64,000 nucleotides of DNA, taken from assembly GCF_000820125.1 (NCBI RefSeq), contig NZ_CDBY01000036.1, positions 78,976 through 142,975 of the forward strand. The letters are read 5' to 3'. The notes beneath the pieces are model-generated. The model did no database searches. It was given only the letters and a program-made list of their open reading frames with translations, and was not told the origin of the DNA. Position 1 is the first letter of the stretch; every line of letters starts with the position of its first letter. Shown piece after piece: positions 35,302-43,522 of this stretch. Source of the DNA: Aeromonas simiae (GTDB lineage Bacteria; Pseudomonadota; Gammaproteobacteria; Enterobacterales; Aeromonadaceae). The position numbers and the translations under genes were made by a program.

Positions 35302-36579
35302 TTATGCCTCGTCGCTAGTGGGTTGGTACCAGGCTGGCATGATGCGGGCCAGCTTCACCATGTTCTGCTCTACCTCAACGATCTCGATGGGGTAGCCAGC
35401 CAGTCGCATGCTGATGTTGGGCTGGGGCAAGTCTTCCAGGTACTCCAGGATCAGGCCGTTGAGGGTGCGTGGCCCATCGGTCGGCAGATGCCACTCCATC
35501 TCCTTGTTCAGCTCACGGATGCTGACGCCCCCCTCGACCAGGAAGGTGCCATCTGGCTGGGGATGGATCTCGTCGCTCGGTGCCGGCGCCATCGAGGTGG
35601 TGAAGTCGCCGACGATCTCTTCCAGAATGTCATCCAGCGTTACCAGCCCCTGAATATCGCCGTACTCGTCGACGATGAGCCCGATGCGCTCCTTGTTGCG
35701 CTGGAACTTGGCCATCTGCACATTGAGTGGCGTTCCTTCCGGAATGAAGTAGATCTCTTTGACCGCGCGCAGCAGGCTCGACTTGTTGAACTGCTCCTTG
35801 GCCAACAGGCGCAGGGCATCGCGGGCGTGCAGAAAGCCCACCACGTCGTCGATGTTGTCCCGATAGAGCAGCACCTTGGTGTGCGGGCTGTGGATCAGTT
35901 TGCGCACGATGACCTTCCAGTCATCGTTGATGTCGATGGCATAGATGTCGCTGCGCGGCACCATGATGTCCTCAACCTGCACCTTGTCGAGATCCAGAAT
36001 GCTGAGCAACATATCCTGGTGATGCTGGGGGATGAGATTGCCCGCCTCGTTGACGATGGTGCGCAGCTCATCACTGCTGAGGTTGTGATCGCCACCGGGT
36101 TTGAGATGCAGCAGTTTGAGCAACAGGCCGGTGATGCCGTTCATCAGTTGCACAAAGGGATAGAGCGGCACCATCAGGAACTTCAGCACGATGGAGGCCG
36201 GGTAGGCCACCTTCTCCGGATACATGGCCGCCAACGTCTTGGGAGTGACCTCCCCGAAGATCAGCACGACGATGGTCAGGCCAAACGTGGCCACTGCCAC
36301 CCCGAGATCGCCGAACAAGCGGATGCAGACCACGGTGGCGATGGCCGAGGCCAGGATATTGACCAGGTTGTTGCCGATGAGAATGAGGCCGAGCAGCTTG
36401 TCCGGGCGTTCAAGCAGCTTCTCCACCCGGCGGGCGGCGCTGTGCTTGCTCTGGGCCAGATGGCGCAACCGGTAGCGGTTGAGCGACATCATGCCGGTTT
36501 CGGAGCTGGAGAAAAAAGCGGAAAAGAGGATCAGCAGCACCAGCGTAATGAGAAGGGTGCTTGTCGATATGCTATCCAA
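35302..36579 (-). CDS. corB: HlyC/CorC-family membrane protein, CorB/YfjD-like
   Basis: 425 residues. Three to four N-terminal membrane helices form the DUF21 (CNNM) domain (FFSSSETGMMSLNRYRL, IFGEVTPKTLA). A CBS pair follows at about 200-330 (IMVPRSDIYAID and IGLIVDEYGDIQGLVTLDDILEEI, in pieces), then a C-terminal CorC_HlyC domain. Relatives (CorB, CNNM) are implicated in Mg2+ transport or efflux. The start codon ATG at 36579 has GAGAC upstream. Next to ypjD on the same strand, as yfjD and ypjD are near ffh in E. coli. Confidence 0.88.
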   Translation of the reverse strand: MDSISTSTLLITLVLLILFSAFFSSSETGMMSLNRYRLRHLAQSKHSAARRVEKLLERPDKLLGLILIGNNLVNILASAIATVVCIRLFGDLGVAVATFGLTIVVLIFGEVTPKTLAAMYPEKVAYPASIVLKFLMVPLYPFVQLMNGITGLLLKLLHLKPGGDHNLSSDELRTIVNEAGNLIPQHHQDMLLSILDLDKVQVEDIMVPRSDIYAIDINDDWKVIVRKLIHSPHTKVLLYRDNIDDVVGFLHARDALRLLAKEQFNKSSLLRAVKEIYFIPEGTPLNVQMAKFQRNKERIGLIVDEYGDIQGLVTLDDILEEIVGDFTTSMAPAPSDEIHPQPDGTFLVEGGVSIRELNKEMEWHLPTDGPRTLNGLILEYLEDLPQPNISMRLAGYPIEIVEVEQNMVKLARIMPAWYQPTSDEA

Positions 36580-36622
36580 GAGTGTCTCCCATGGTGGAAC
36601 AGGTGAGCCGGCGCAGGCCGGC

Positions 36623-37411
36623 TCAGCTCAGGATGACTTCCTTGACGAAACGGCTTCCAAAGTAAGCCAGCGTGAGGATGAACCCTCCCAGCAGGCTCAG
36701 CCAGGCGACGCGGCGGCCACGCCAACCATGCACATGATGCCCCCATAACACGAGCACATAGGTACACCAGGCGACAATCGAGAGGATCGCCTTGTGCGCC
36801 TTGCCTTGAGCAAACATGTCGTGGAGGAAGAAGAGGCCGGAGGCGATGGAGAGGGTGAGCAGGAACAGGCCGACCGTCATCAGCTGGAACAGGCGCTGTT
36901 CGACCGACATCAGCGGTGGCATGGAGGGTAACTGGGTCAGCTTGCGCGATTTGAGCCGATAGTCGAGGTAGGCCAGCTGCAAGGCAAACAGGCTGGCGAT
37001 GGAGAGCACCGAGTAGGCCAACAGCGCCAGACCGATGTGCAACAGCAGTTGGGGGTGGTTCTCCAGATGAGTGATGTAGCGGCTCGGGATCAGGGTATCG
37101 GCCACGATCAGCAGGGCCGAGAAGCCGTAGACGACCGGCAGCAGTATCCAGCCGTTGACACGACGGACTATACCCGTCATGAAGGCACTGATGATGAGGC
37201 TGATGAGCGACGCCACGTTGAGCATGCTCAGGTTCTGCCCTGATTGGGTCATGACCTCCTGAGTCAGCAAGATGGCGTGGCTGAGCAGGGCAAGTGCACC
37301 GCACGCAAACAGCTGCCCGTGCCCTCGTCTGCCGGGATTGAGCAGCAGATGCAGGGTGGCGATGCTGGCCAGCAGATAAAAGGCCAATGCCAGTAGGGAG
37401 GAGGCGATCAT
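36623..37411 (-). CDS. ypjD: CcsA-like inner-membrane protein YpjD
   Basis: 262 residues with eight predicted membrane helices. The cytochrome-c-assembly (CcsA/HemX) fold is marked by SGQNLSMLNVASLISL, ITHLENHPQLLLHIGLAL and VLWGHHVHGWRGRR. It is a close homologue of E. coli YpjD, whose biochemical role is unsettled. The frame extends to 37525, but the ATG at 37411 matches the family N-terminus. Divergent from ffh, as in E. coli. Confidence 0.88.
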   Translation of the reverse strand: MIASSLLALAFYLLASIATLHLLLNPGRRGHGQLFACGALALLSHAILLTQEVMTQSGQNLSMLNVASLISLIISAFMTGIVRRVNGWILLPVVYGFSALLIVADTLIPSRYITHLENHPQLLLHIGLALLAYSVLSIASLFALQLAYLDYRLKSRKLTQLPSMPPLMSVEQRLFQLMTVGLFLLTLSIASGLFFLHDMFAQGKAHKAILSIVAWCTYVLVLWGHHVHGWRGRRVAWLSLLGGFILTLAYFGSRFVKEVILS

Positions 37412-37563
37412 GGGGTAAGTCGTTGCCAGGTAAACGCTAATGGGCTCAAGATGGGCAGTATACCCTCTGCTGAGGTATGGTCGCCAGTTGTACAGCTCGG
37501 ATCCTGCCCCCATCTCTGTTGACATGGGGCCAGCTCACCATCGTGCCGAGGACGATGCTGGGT

Positions 37564-37569
37564 TATAAT
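37564..37569 (+). promoter_or_regulatory. Candidate ffh promoter, -10 box
   Basis: A perfect TATAAT lies 38 bases before the ffh ATG. No good -35 is seen at 16-18 bases; TTGACA at 37519 is too far. Confidence 0.45.
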
Positions 37570-37607
37570 GCCGCCAATTTGCAACGCCAGAACATTCGGA
37601 ACGCGTC

Positions 37608-38981
37608 ATGTTTGAGAATTTGACAGATCGACTCTCGCGCACCCTGCGCAACATCAGTGGCCGTGGCCGCCTCACCGAAGAGAACATCAAAGAGACCCTG
37701 CGCGAAGTGCGCATGGCCTTGCTGGAGGCCGACGTTGCCCTGCCGGTAGTGCGTGATTTCGTGGCGCGCGTCAAGGAGCGGGCGGTGGGCCAGGAAGTGG
37801 CCAAGTCGCTGAGCCCGGGGCAGGCCTTCATCAAGATCGTCCACGGTGAGCTGGTCGGTGTGATGGGGGAGGCCAACGAAGCGCTCAATTTGGCGGCGCA
37901 GCCACCGGCAGTCATCCTGATGGCGGGCTTGCAGGGGGCCGGTAAGACCACCTCGGTGGCTAAACTGGCCAAGTTCCTGAAAGAGCGCAATAAGAAAAAA
38001 GTGCTGGTGGTCAGTGCCGACGTTTACCGCCCGGCCGCCATCAAGCAGCTGGAAACCCTGGCCAGCGACATCGAGGTCGATTTTTTCCCGAGTGAGGCGA
38101 CCCAGAAGCCCGTCGATATCGCCAATGCCGCCGTCGATCATGCCCGTAGAAAGTTCTATGACGTGGTGATCGTCGATACCGCAGGCCGCTTGCACGTGGA
38201 TGGCGAGATGATGGAGGAGATCAAGGATCTCCACGCCTCCATCAAGCCGATCGAGACCCTGTTCGTGGTCGATGCCATGACCGGTCAAGATGCAGCCAAT
38301 ACCGCCAAGGCCTTCAGTGAAGCGCTGCCGCTGACCGGTGTCATCCTCACCAAGGCCGACGGTGATGCCCGTGGCGGTGCTGCCCTTTCGGTTCGCCACA
38401 TCACAGGCAAACCGGTCAAATTTATCGGGGTCGGTGAGAAGACCGATGCCCTCGAGCCGTTCCATCCGGACAGGCTGGCCTCCCGTATCCTCGGCATGGG
38501 GGACGTGCTCTCCCTCATCGAAGAGGTGGAGCGTAACGTCGACAAGGAGAAGGCCGCCAAGCTGGCCGAAAAGGTCAAGAAAGGGAAGGGGTTCGATCTC
38601 GAGGACTTTCGCGAGCAGCTGGCCCAGATGCGCAACATGGGCGGCATGATGGGGCTGCTCGACAAGCTGCCAGGCATGTCGGGGCTGCCGGATAACGTCA
38701 AGGATCAGATGGATGACAAGCTGACCGTGCGCATGGAGGCCATCATCAGCTCCATGACCCGCAAGGAGCGTGCCCACCCTGACATCATCAAGGGGTCGCG
38801 CAAGCGCCGTATCGCCGCCGGTGCCGGTGTCGAGGTGCAGGAGGTCAACCGCCTGCTCAAGCAGTTCACCGAGATGCAGCGCATGATGAAGAAGATGTCC
38901 GGCAAGGGGGGCATGCGCAAGATGATGGGACAGATGCGGGGCATGATGCCGCCAGGCTTTGGTGGTGGTCGCGGATTCTGA
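37608..38981 (+). CDS. ffh: Signal recognition particle protein Ffh
   Basis: 457 residues. An N-terminal helical bundle is followed by the GTPase G domain with G1 GLQGAGKTT (107-115), DVYRPAA, DTAGR, TKADGDARGG and VGEK. The Met-rich M domain at the C-terminus (MQRMMKKMSGKGG, MRKMMGQMRGMMP) binds signal sequences and 4.5S RNA. With FtsY it targets inner-membrane proteins to SecYEG. Upstream of the rpsP operon, as in many gammaproteobacteria, and separated from it by a terminator. Confidence 0.98.
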   Translation: MFENLTDRLSRTLRNISGRGRLTEENIKETLREVRMALLEADVALPVVRDFVARVKERAVGQEVAKSLSPGQAFIKIVHGELVGVMGEANEALNLAAQPPAVILMAGLQGAGKTTSVAKLAKFLKERNKKKVLVVSADVYRPAAIKQLETLASDIEVDFFPSEATQKPVDIANAAVDHARRKFYDVVIVDTAGRLHVDGEMMEEIKDLHASIKPIETLFVVDAMTGQDAANTAKAFSEALPLTGVILTKADGDARGGAALSVRHITGKPVKFIGVGEKTDALEPFHPDRLASRILGMGDVLSLIEEVERNVDKEKAAKLAEKVKKGKGFDLEDFREQLAQMRNMGGMMGLLDKLPGMSGLPDNVKDQMDDKLTVRMEAIISSMTRKERAHPDIIKGSRKRRIAAGAGVEVQEVNRLLKQFTEMQRMMKKMSGKGGMRKMMGQMRGMMPPGFGGGRGF

Positions 38982-39000
38982 CACCCGATCCTCCAGATGG

Positions 39001-39031
39001 AAGGGGCTCGCCATGGCGAGCCCCTTGTTGT
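39001..39031 (+). terminator. Terminator after ffh
   Basis: A 12-base perfect stem (39001-39012 with 39015-39026), 2-base loop, then GTTGTT. The tail is short, so read-through into rpsP is possible. Confidence 0.75.
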
Positions 39032-39060
39032 TCGGGTTGGGCAAAAAGTGGCAGGTTCGG

Positions 39061-39088
39061 TTGCATTTGTCCCGAATCCAAGTAGAAT
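39061..39088 (+). promoter_or_regulatory. Promoter of the rpsP operon
   Basis: TTGCAT (39061-39066), 16-base spacer, TAGAAT (39083-39088). It leaves a leader of about 60 bases that contains the hairpin at 39111-39130. Confidence 0.65.
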
Positions 39089-39110
39089 TATGCGGCTTAT
39101 TTTAAGCTAG

Positions 39111-39130
39111 GGTCCGCGTGTTTGCGGGCC
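39111..39130 (+). other. Hairpin in the rpsP leader
   Basis: A 7-base stem with one wobble (39111-39117 with 39124-39130) and 6-base loop, followed by TTGTTCATTT, in the 5' leader upstream of rpsP. It may act in attenuation or autoregulation; no known leader family was recognised. Confidence 0.4.
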
Positions 39131-39158
39131 TTGTTCATTTGATGTTTATGAGGACGAT

Positions 39159-39407
39159 ATGGTAACCATTCGTTTACAACGTGGCGGCGCGAAAAAGCGT
39201 CCGTTTTACCAGGTAGTAGTTGCCGATAGCCGTAACGCCCGTGACGGCCGCTTCATCGAGCGTGTTGGCTTCTTCAACCCGATCGCCGCCGGCCAAGCTG
39301 AAAAGCTGAACCTGGACATGGCTCGCATCGACCACTGGGTTGCCACTGGCGCCACCCTGTCTGATCGCGTTGCCAAGCTGATCAAAGACGCCCGCAAGGC
39401 TGCTTAA
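39159..39407 (+). CDS. rpsP: 30S ribosomal protein S16
   Basis: 82 residues starting [26 protein letters not shown], with [14 protein letters not shown], the S16 signature. It is a 16S rRNA-binding assembly protein. First gene of rpsP-rimM-trmD-rplS, the standard gammaproteobacterial order. GAGGACG lies just before the ATG. Confidence 0.98.
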   Translation: MVTIRLQRGGAKKRPFYQVVVADSRNARDGRFIERVGFFNPIAAGQAEKLNLDMARIDHWVATGATLSDRVAKLIKDARKAA

Positions 39408-39433
39408 TCAGTCTGATTGGTAAGGAGTCCGAG

Positions 39434-39955
39434 GTGGAAAAACCTGTAGTCATGGGCACGCTGGGTACCGTTTACGGTATCAAGGGCTGGCTCAAAGTGA
39501 ACTCCTTCACCGATGTTGCCGAAGCGATTTTCGATTACACCCCCTGGCTGATTCAGCAACATGGGGAGTGGCGTGAAATCCAGGTTTCTGCTTGGAAACG
39601 CCACAACAAGGGTCTGATTTGCAAGCTCGATGGTATCGATCTGCGCGAAGATGCCCTCGCCCTGACCAATCTCGAGATTGGCGTCAAACCGGAACTGCTG
39701 CCGGATCTACCCGAAGGGGAGTTCTACTGGCGTGACCTCATCGGTTGCACCGTAGTGACCACCAAGGGGTATGACCTTGGCAAGGTGACCGAGTTGATGG
39801 AGACCGGCTCTAACGATGTGCTGGTTGTCATGGCGAATGTAAAAGATGCCTTTGGCAAAAAGGAGCGGCTGCTGCCGTTTCTGGAAGGGCAGGTGATCCT
39901 CAACGTGGATCTGGCTGCCAAAACAATCGAAGTAGATTGGGATCCTGGTTTCTAG
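39434..39955 (+). CDS. rimM: Ribosome maturation factor RimM
   Basis: 173 residues. The N-terminal RimM domain ([20 protein letters not shown]) is followed by a PRC-barrel ([32 protein letters not shown]). It binds S19 and assists 16S rRNA processing and 30S head assembly. It starts with GTG, supported by TAAGGAG 8 bases upstream and by family alignment. Second gene of the operon. Confidence 0.97.
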   Translation: MEKPVVMGTLGTVYGIKGWLKVNSFTDVAEAIFDYTPWLIQQHGEWREIQVSAWKRHNKGLICKLDGIDLREDALALTNLEIGVKPELLPDLPEGEFYWRDLIGCTVVTTKGYDLGKVTELMETGSNDVLVVMANVKDAFGKKERLLPFLEGQVILNVDLAAKTIEVDWDPGF

Positions 39956-39985
39956 TTCCCTGATATTCGGGGGCGGAGGTTTCAG

Positions 39986-40735
39986 ATGTGGATTGGGGTC
40001 ATAAGCCTCTTCCCGGAAATGTTCCGAGCCATCACCGAACACGGGGTAACGGGTCGGGCCGTCAAGAATGGCCTGTTGCAGATTGAGTGCTGGAACCCTC
40101 GGGACTTTACCCACGACAAACACCGCACGGTCGATGATCGTCCTTACGGTGGTGGGCCCGGTATGTTGATGATGGTTCAGCCGCTGCGTGATGCGATTCA
40201 CGCGGCCAAGCAGGCGGCAGGTGACGGGGCGAAAGTCATCTATCTCTCACCGCAGGGGCGCAAGCTGACACAGGCTGGCGTGACCGAGCTGGCGGTTAAC
40301 CAGAAGCTGATTCTGGTGGCCGGTCGATACGAAGGTATCGACGAGCGGGTAATCCAGACCGAGGTCGACGAAGAGTGGTCCATCGGTGATTACGTGCTCA
40401 GTGGCGGCGAACTGCCTGCCATGACCCTGATCGACGCGGTTTCGCGGCTGGTTCCAGGTGTCTTGGGGGATCAGGCAAGTGCCGAGCAGGACTCCTTCAC
40501 GGATGGCCTGCTGGATCATCCCCACTACACCAGACCCGAGGTGTTGGATGGACTGACGGTGCCGTCAGAGTTGTTGAGTGGTAACCATGCGCTGATTAAG
40601 CGCTGGCGCCTGAAACAGTCTCTGGGACGGACCTGGCAGAGAAGGCCGGAACTAATTAACAACCTAGCTCTGACTGACGAGCAAGAATCACTTCTTGCCG
40701 AGTATGTCCGCGAACAGCATGACATCGTTAAGTAG
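39986..40735 (+). CDS. trmD: tRNA (guanine-37-N1) methyltransferase TrmD
   Basis: 249-residue SPOUT (trefoil-knot) enzyme that methylates G37 of tRNAs with S-adenosylmethionine and prevents +1 frameshifting. [32 protein letters not shown], the knot segment [11 protein letters not shown] and [15 protein letters not shown] are all typical. GGGGGCGGAGG precedes the ATG. Confidence 0.98.
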   Translation: MWIGVISLFPEMFRAITEHGVTGRAVKNGLLQIECWNPRDFTHDKHRTVDDRPYGGGPGMLMMVQPLRDAIHAAKQAAGDGAKVIYLSPQGRKLTQAGVTELAVNQKLILVAGRYEGIDERVIQTEVDEEWSIGDYVLSGGELPAMTLIDAVSRLVPGVLGDQASAEQDSFTDGLLDHPHYTRPEVLDGLTVPSELLSGNHALIKRWRLKQSLGRTWQRRPELINNLALTDEQESLLAEYVREQHDIVK

Positions 40736-40767
40736 AGTTATCAGTTAACCCTAGGTAGGAAAAGACA

Positions 40768-41115
40768 ATGAGCAAGATTATTCAACAGCTTGAACAAGAG
40801 CAACTGCGTACCGACATCCCGGCTTTTGCCCAGGGCGACACCGTACGTGTTCAAGTTCGCGTAAAAGAAGGTGGTAAAGAGCGTCTGCAGGCTTTCGAAG
40901 GCGTTGTCATTGCCAAGCGTAACCGCGGTCTGCACTCCGCTTTCACCGTTCGCAAGATCTCCAACGGCGAAGGTGTTGAGCGTGTATTCCAGACCCACTC
41001 CCCGCTGATCCACAGCGTGGAAGTGAAGCGTCGTGGTGACGTTCGCCGCGCCAAGCTGTACTACCTGCGTAACCTGTCCGGTAAGGCTGCTCGTATCAAA
41101 GAGAAGCTCAACTAA
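40768..41115 (+). CDS. rplS: 50S ribosomal protein L19
   Basis: 115 residues. RPGDTVRV-like segment ([15 protein letters not shown]), [25 protein letters not shown] and [22 protein letters not shown] match L19, a protein at the 30S-50S interface. Final gene of the operon, followed by a strong terminator. Codon choice is biased toward highly expressed types, as expected. Confidence 0.98.
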   Translation: MSKIIQQLEQEQLRTDIPAFAQGDTVRVQVRVKEGGKERLQAFEGVVIAKRNRGLHSAFTVRKISNGEGVERVFQTHSPLIHSVEVKRRGDVRRAKLYYLRNLSGKAARIKEKLN

Positions 41116-41133
41116 TTCCGACAGGAAGCAAAG

Positions 41134-41161
41134 AAAGGCTCGCCATTGGCGAGCCTTTTTT
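41134..41161 (+). terminator. Terminator of the rpsP-rplS operon
   Basis: An 11-base perfect stem (41134-41144 with 41148-41158), 3-base loop, six T's. Confidence 0.92.
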
Positions 41162-41173
41162 GTTGCCGCAGGA

Positions 41174-41497
41174 TCAGGGCTGTACCTGAACGACCGAGTT
41201 ATCCCGACCGTAGGGGCAGGGCACGTAGGCATCCGCTTCCCAGTCATTGTCGTAGCGCTCGGTACCGGCCTCATCAATCAACTGGTAGCAGAACTGATAC
41301 TGCGCCTGTTCATCCGTGGGCAGATTGAGGGTGGTCTTGAACTCACCGCTTTTGAGTCGGCGCATGGCATGCGGTTGCCATTGATTGAACTCTCCGAGCA
41401 GGAAGACCTGATGGGCATCTCCGGCGGCTTCACGGGTGACCACGAAGGTCACTTTTACCTCGGGACGTGACTTCAGGAATTGCTTTATCAGCGACAT
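41174..41497 (-). CDS. Small stand-alone early-set (glycogen-binding-like) protein
   Basis: 107 residues made almost entirely of one immunoglobulin-like E-set module, as found at the N-terminus of isoamylase and branching enzymes. VKVTFVV, VFLLGEFNQWQPHAMRRL, FKTTLNLPTDEQ, YQFCYQLID and ERYDNDWEADAYVPCPYGRDNSVV form successive strands. No catalytic domain, signal or membrane segment. The module usually binds or orients glucans, so a glycogen-linked or AMPK-beta-like adaptor role is possible; function unknown. The ATG at 41497 has AGAGGAG upstream. It is downstream of mutH on the same strand. Confidence 0.8.
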   Translation of the reverse strand: MSLIKQFLKSRPEVKVTFVVTREAAGDAHQVFLLGEFNQWQPHAMRRLKSGEFKTTLNLPTDEQAQYQFCYQLIDEAGTERYDNDWEADAYVPCPYGRDNSVVQVQP

Positions 41498-41579
41498 GGG
41501 GGCTCCTCTGTTCATGATGCGAATCCATTGGCGGAGAACAGTTTTACACCATTTAGTGATAAAGGTGTTAGTTTGCGAG

Positions 41580-42260
41580 TTATCCCATACCTGCGTAATA
41601 GTTGCGCAGCAGGGCATGGGTGAACGCAATTTTCAGATAGAAGCCGCGCGGGCGGGTCAGTGTCGGCTCACCATCGTGGCCGATGGCACGGGTCAGTGCC
41701 TGCCCATTGGCCGCCTTGGGTCGCAGTTGCAACACCTGACCGTGGCGCGCCGTGATTTGCTCCACCTCGCCCAGCACTATCATGTCCATCAGCTCTTCCC
41801 AATCCTGACGTAACAGCGCCTCCTCTTCACGGGAGGGACTCCACAGCAGCGGCATACCGACGCGGCGTTCGGCCAGCGGGATCGTGCGGGAGCCTTCGAC
41901 CGGGATCCACAGCACCCTGGATAGCTTGTTGCGGATATTGGAGTGCTCCCAGGCCAACCCGGATACCCCCACGAGTGGTGCCACGCAGACAAAGGTCGTC
42001 TCGAGCGGCTTACCGAAAGGATCGATGGGGATCGTCTTGAGTTCGATGCCGAGGTCGGGAAAGTCCTGCTCCGGTTTACTGCCGGCGCTGGCGCCTAGGT
42101 GCCACTCGAGCAGTTGACCGATCCACCCCTTGTGGCGGCGTAGATCGCGGGGAACCGGCTGACCCGCCATGGCCGCCAATTCACCTAGGGTGAGGCCGGC
42201 CAGGGCATCGGCGCGTTCCAGCAGGAGCTGTTTATTGTGGGGGGGAGAAGGTGCTTTCAT
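41580..42260 (-). CDS. mutH: DNA mismatch repair endonuclease MutH
   Basis: 226 residues. The nuclease motif is intact: Asp66 (EQDFP), Glu73 and Lys75 (GIELK), corresponding to E. coli D70, E77 and K79. [19 protein letters not shown] and LLWSP follow as in E. coli. With MutS/MutL it nicks the unmethylated strand at hemimethylated GATC, so Dam methylation is expected in this organism. Divergent from rppH across a 714-base gene-free interval. Confidence 0.97.
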   Translation of the reverse strand: MKAPSPPHNKQLLLERADALAGLTLGELAAMAGQPVPRDLRRHKGWIGQLLEWHLGASAGSKPEQDFPDLGIELKTIPIDPFGKPLETTFVCVAPLVGVSGLAWEHSNIRNKLSRVLWIPVEGSRTIPLAERRVGMPLLWSPSREEEALLRQDWEELMDMIVLGEVEQITARHGQVLQLRPKAANGQALTRAIGHDGEPTLTRPRGFYLKIAFTHALLRNYYAGMG

Positions 42261-42974
42261 GTGGGCAGTTTACCGGAATTGTCGCACGGCGTCCTTTTGG
42301 TGGTTTTTTGAACATAAATGCCAGGCTGGCTGGGAATGGGTTCCAAAACCATGTCTAAGTTAAATATTGTTTACTATCAATGCCTTATTTGATTTTTATC
42401 GTCAGGTTCCCGCTACGTTTTAATTGTGCTCCGCTTGTCCCATGGTTGGGCAAGGTTGGTGCACACACTTATCCACAAAAAAATGGGATAAGTGGATGGG
42501 AAGGGCGGTAAAAGCATTTATCAAAGAAAATAGTGTGAGGGCCAGACCATTTTTACAGCCATTCCGGTCGATATTATGGGCATGATCTGTGGATAAAATC
42601 GCTTTGTTTATTCTTTGAGCAGTCAAACTTGTTCACAACGATCCTGTCGGATCTTGTCTGGATCCTGAACTCGGTAAAGGATCCTTTTTTATGCTGTATC
42701 TTAATGTTTTTACATGGATTATTATCTTAGCAAAAGACGGTGAATCGAGTGGCAGCGGGATGATCCCGTGCAGGAAAATGGTAGCTATACCAAGATATCC
42801 CAAGCTTTTTCCACAGAACAGGTGGGAAACTCTATCTGATCTGCCACGAAAAATGTTTATAAGTCAGCTTGAAAAGTAAAGTTATTCATGATGAACCCTG
42901 TTCCGAGGTGGTTTGCCGCCATCAGATGAATATGGAACAATCATCCCAATTAGATTTAGCCTTAAGGTGATCAC
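42261..42974. other. Gene-free mutH-rppH interval with DnaA boxes, an IHF-type site and GATC clusters (DARS2-like)
   Basis: This AT-rich 714-base interval has no credible ORF. It contains perfect DnaA boxes TTATCCACA at 42469-42477 (plus) and 42588-42596 (minus), a relaxed-consensus box TTTTCCACA at 42807-42815 and a near match TTGTTCACA at 42629-42637. An exact IHF consensus (WATCAA-N4-TTR) is at 42375-42387. GATC sites occur at 42584, 42640, 42650, 42661 and 42680, several about one helical turn apart. In E. coli, DARS2, a DnaA-reactivating site that needs IHF and Fis, lies beside mutH (recalled as the mutH-rppH gap). The functional call is inference from motif content and synteny. Confidence 0.65.
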
Positions 42975-43511
42975 GTGATTGATGGTGACGGGTTTCGTCC
43001 CAATGTCGGCATCGTGATCTGTAACCGTGATGGGCAGGTGTTGTGGGCGAAGCGCTACGGCCAGCACTCCTGGCAATTTCCGCAGGGGGGCGTGGATGAT
43101 GGAGAGACGCCCGAGCAAGCCATGTATCGCGAGCTTTACGAAGAGATCGGTCTCAAGCCCGAGGATGTCACCATCCTGGCGACCAGTCGAAACTGGCTCA
43201 AGTACCGCCTGCCCAAACGCCTGGTTCGCTGGGACAGTTCACCGGTCTGCATAGGCCAGAAACAGAAGTGGTTCCTGCTGCTGCTTGGGCAGGGCAAGGA
43301 GTCCCACATTGAGTTTGGCTGCCATGGCCACCCGGAGTTTGATGACTGGCGCTGGGTCAGTTTCTGGTATCCGGTACGTCAGGTGGTTTCGTTCAAGCGC
43401 GAAGTCTATCGCCGGGTGATGAAAGAGTTCGCCCCTGTGGCCATGCCGATGTCACAGCCGGCCGTACCCAGGCAGGGGAAAAAGGAGGGGCGACGGCATC
43501 GCCCGCGTTGA
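42975..43511 (+). CDS. rppH: RNA pyrophosphohydrolase RppH
   Basis: 178-residue Nudix hydrolase that converts 5'-triphosphate RNA ends to monophosphate and so starts RNase E-dependent decay. The Nudix box is [32 protein letters not shown] and [10 protein letters not shown] surround it. GTG start with AAGGTGATCAC upstream. The C-terminus ([12 protein letters not shown]) is basic and longer than the core domain. Followed 11 bases later by ptsP, as in E. coli. Confidence 0.96.
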   Translation: MIDGDGFRPNVGIVICNRDGQVLWAKRYGQHSWQFPQGGVDDGETPEQAMYRELYEEIGLKPEDVTILATSRNWLKYRLPKRLVRWDSSPVCIGQKQKWFLLLLGQGKESHIEFGCHGHPEFDDWRWVSFWYPVRQVVSFKREVYRRVMKEFAPVAMPMSQPAVPRQGKKEGRRHRPR

Positions 43512-43522
43512 GGAGAAGCAGA

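Noticed and set aside
42375..42815. Chromosomal replication origin oriC
   Set aside because: DnaA boxes and GATC sites are present, but dnaA, mnmG, mioC, rpmH and other usual origin neighbours are absent and the DnaA boxes are too few. The mutH-rppH synteny fits a DARS2-type site better.
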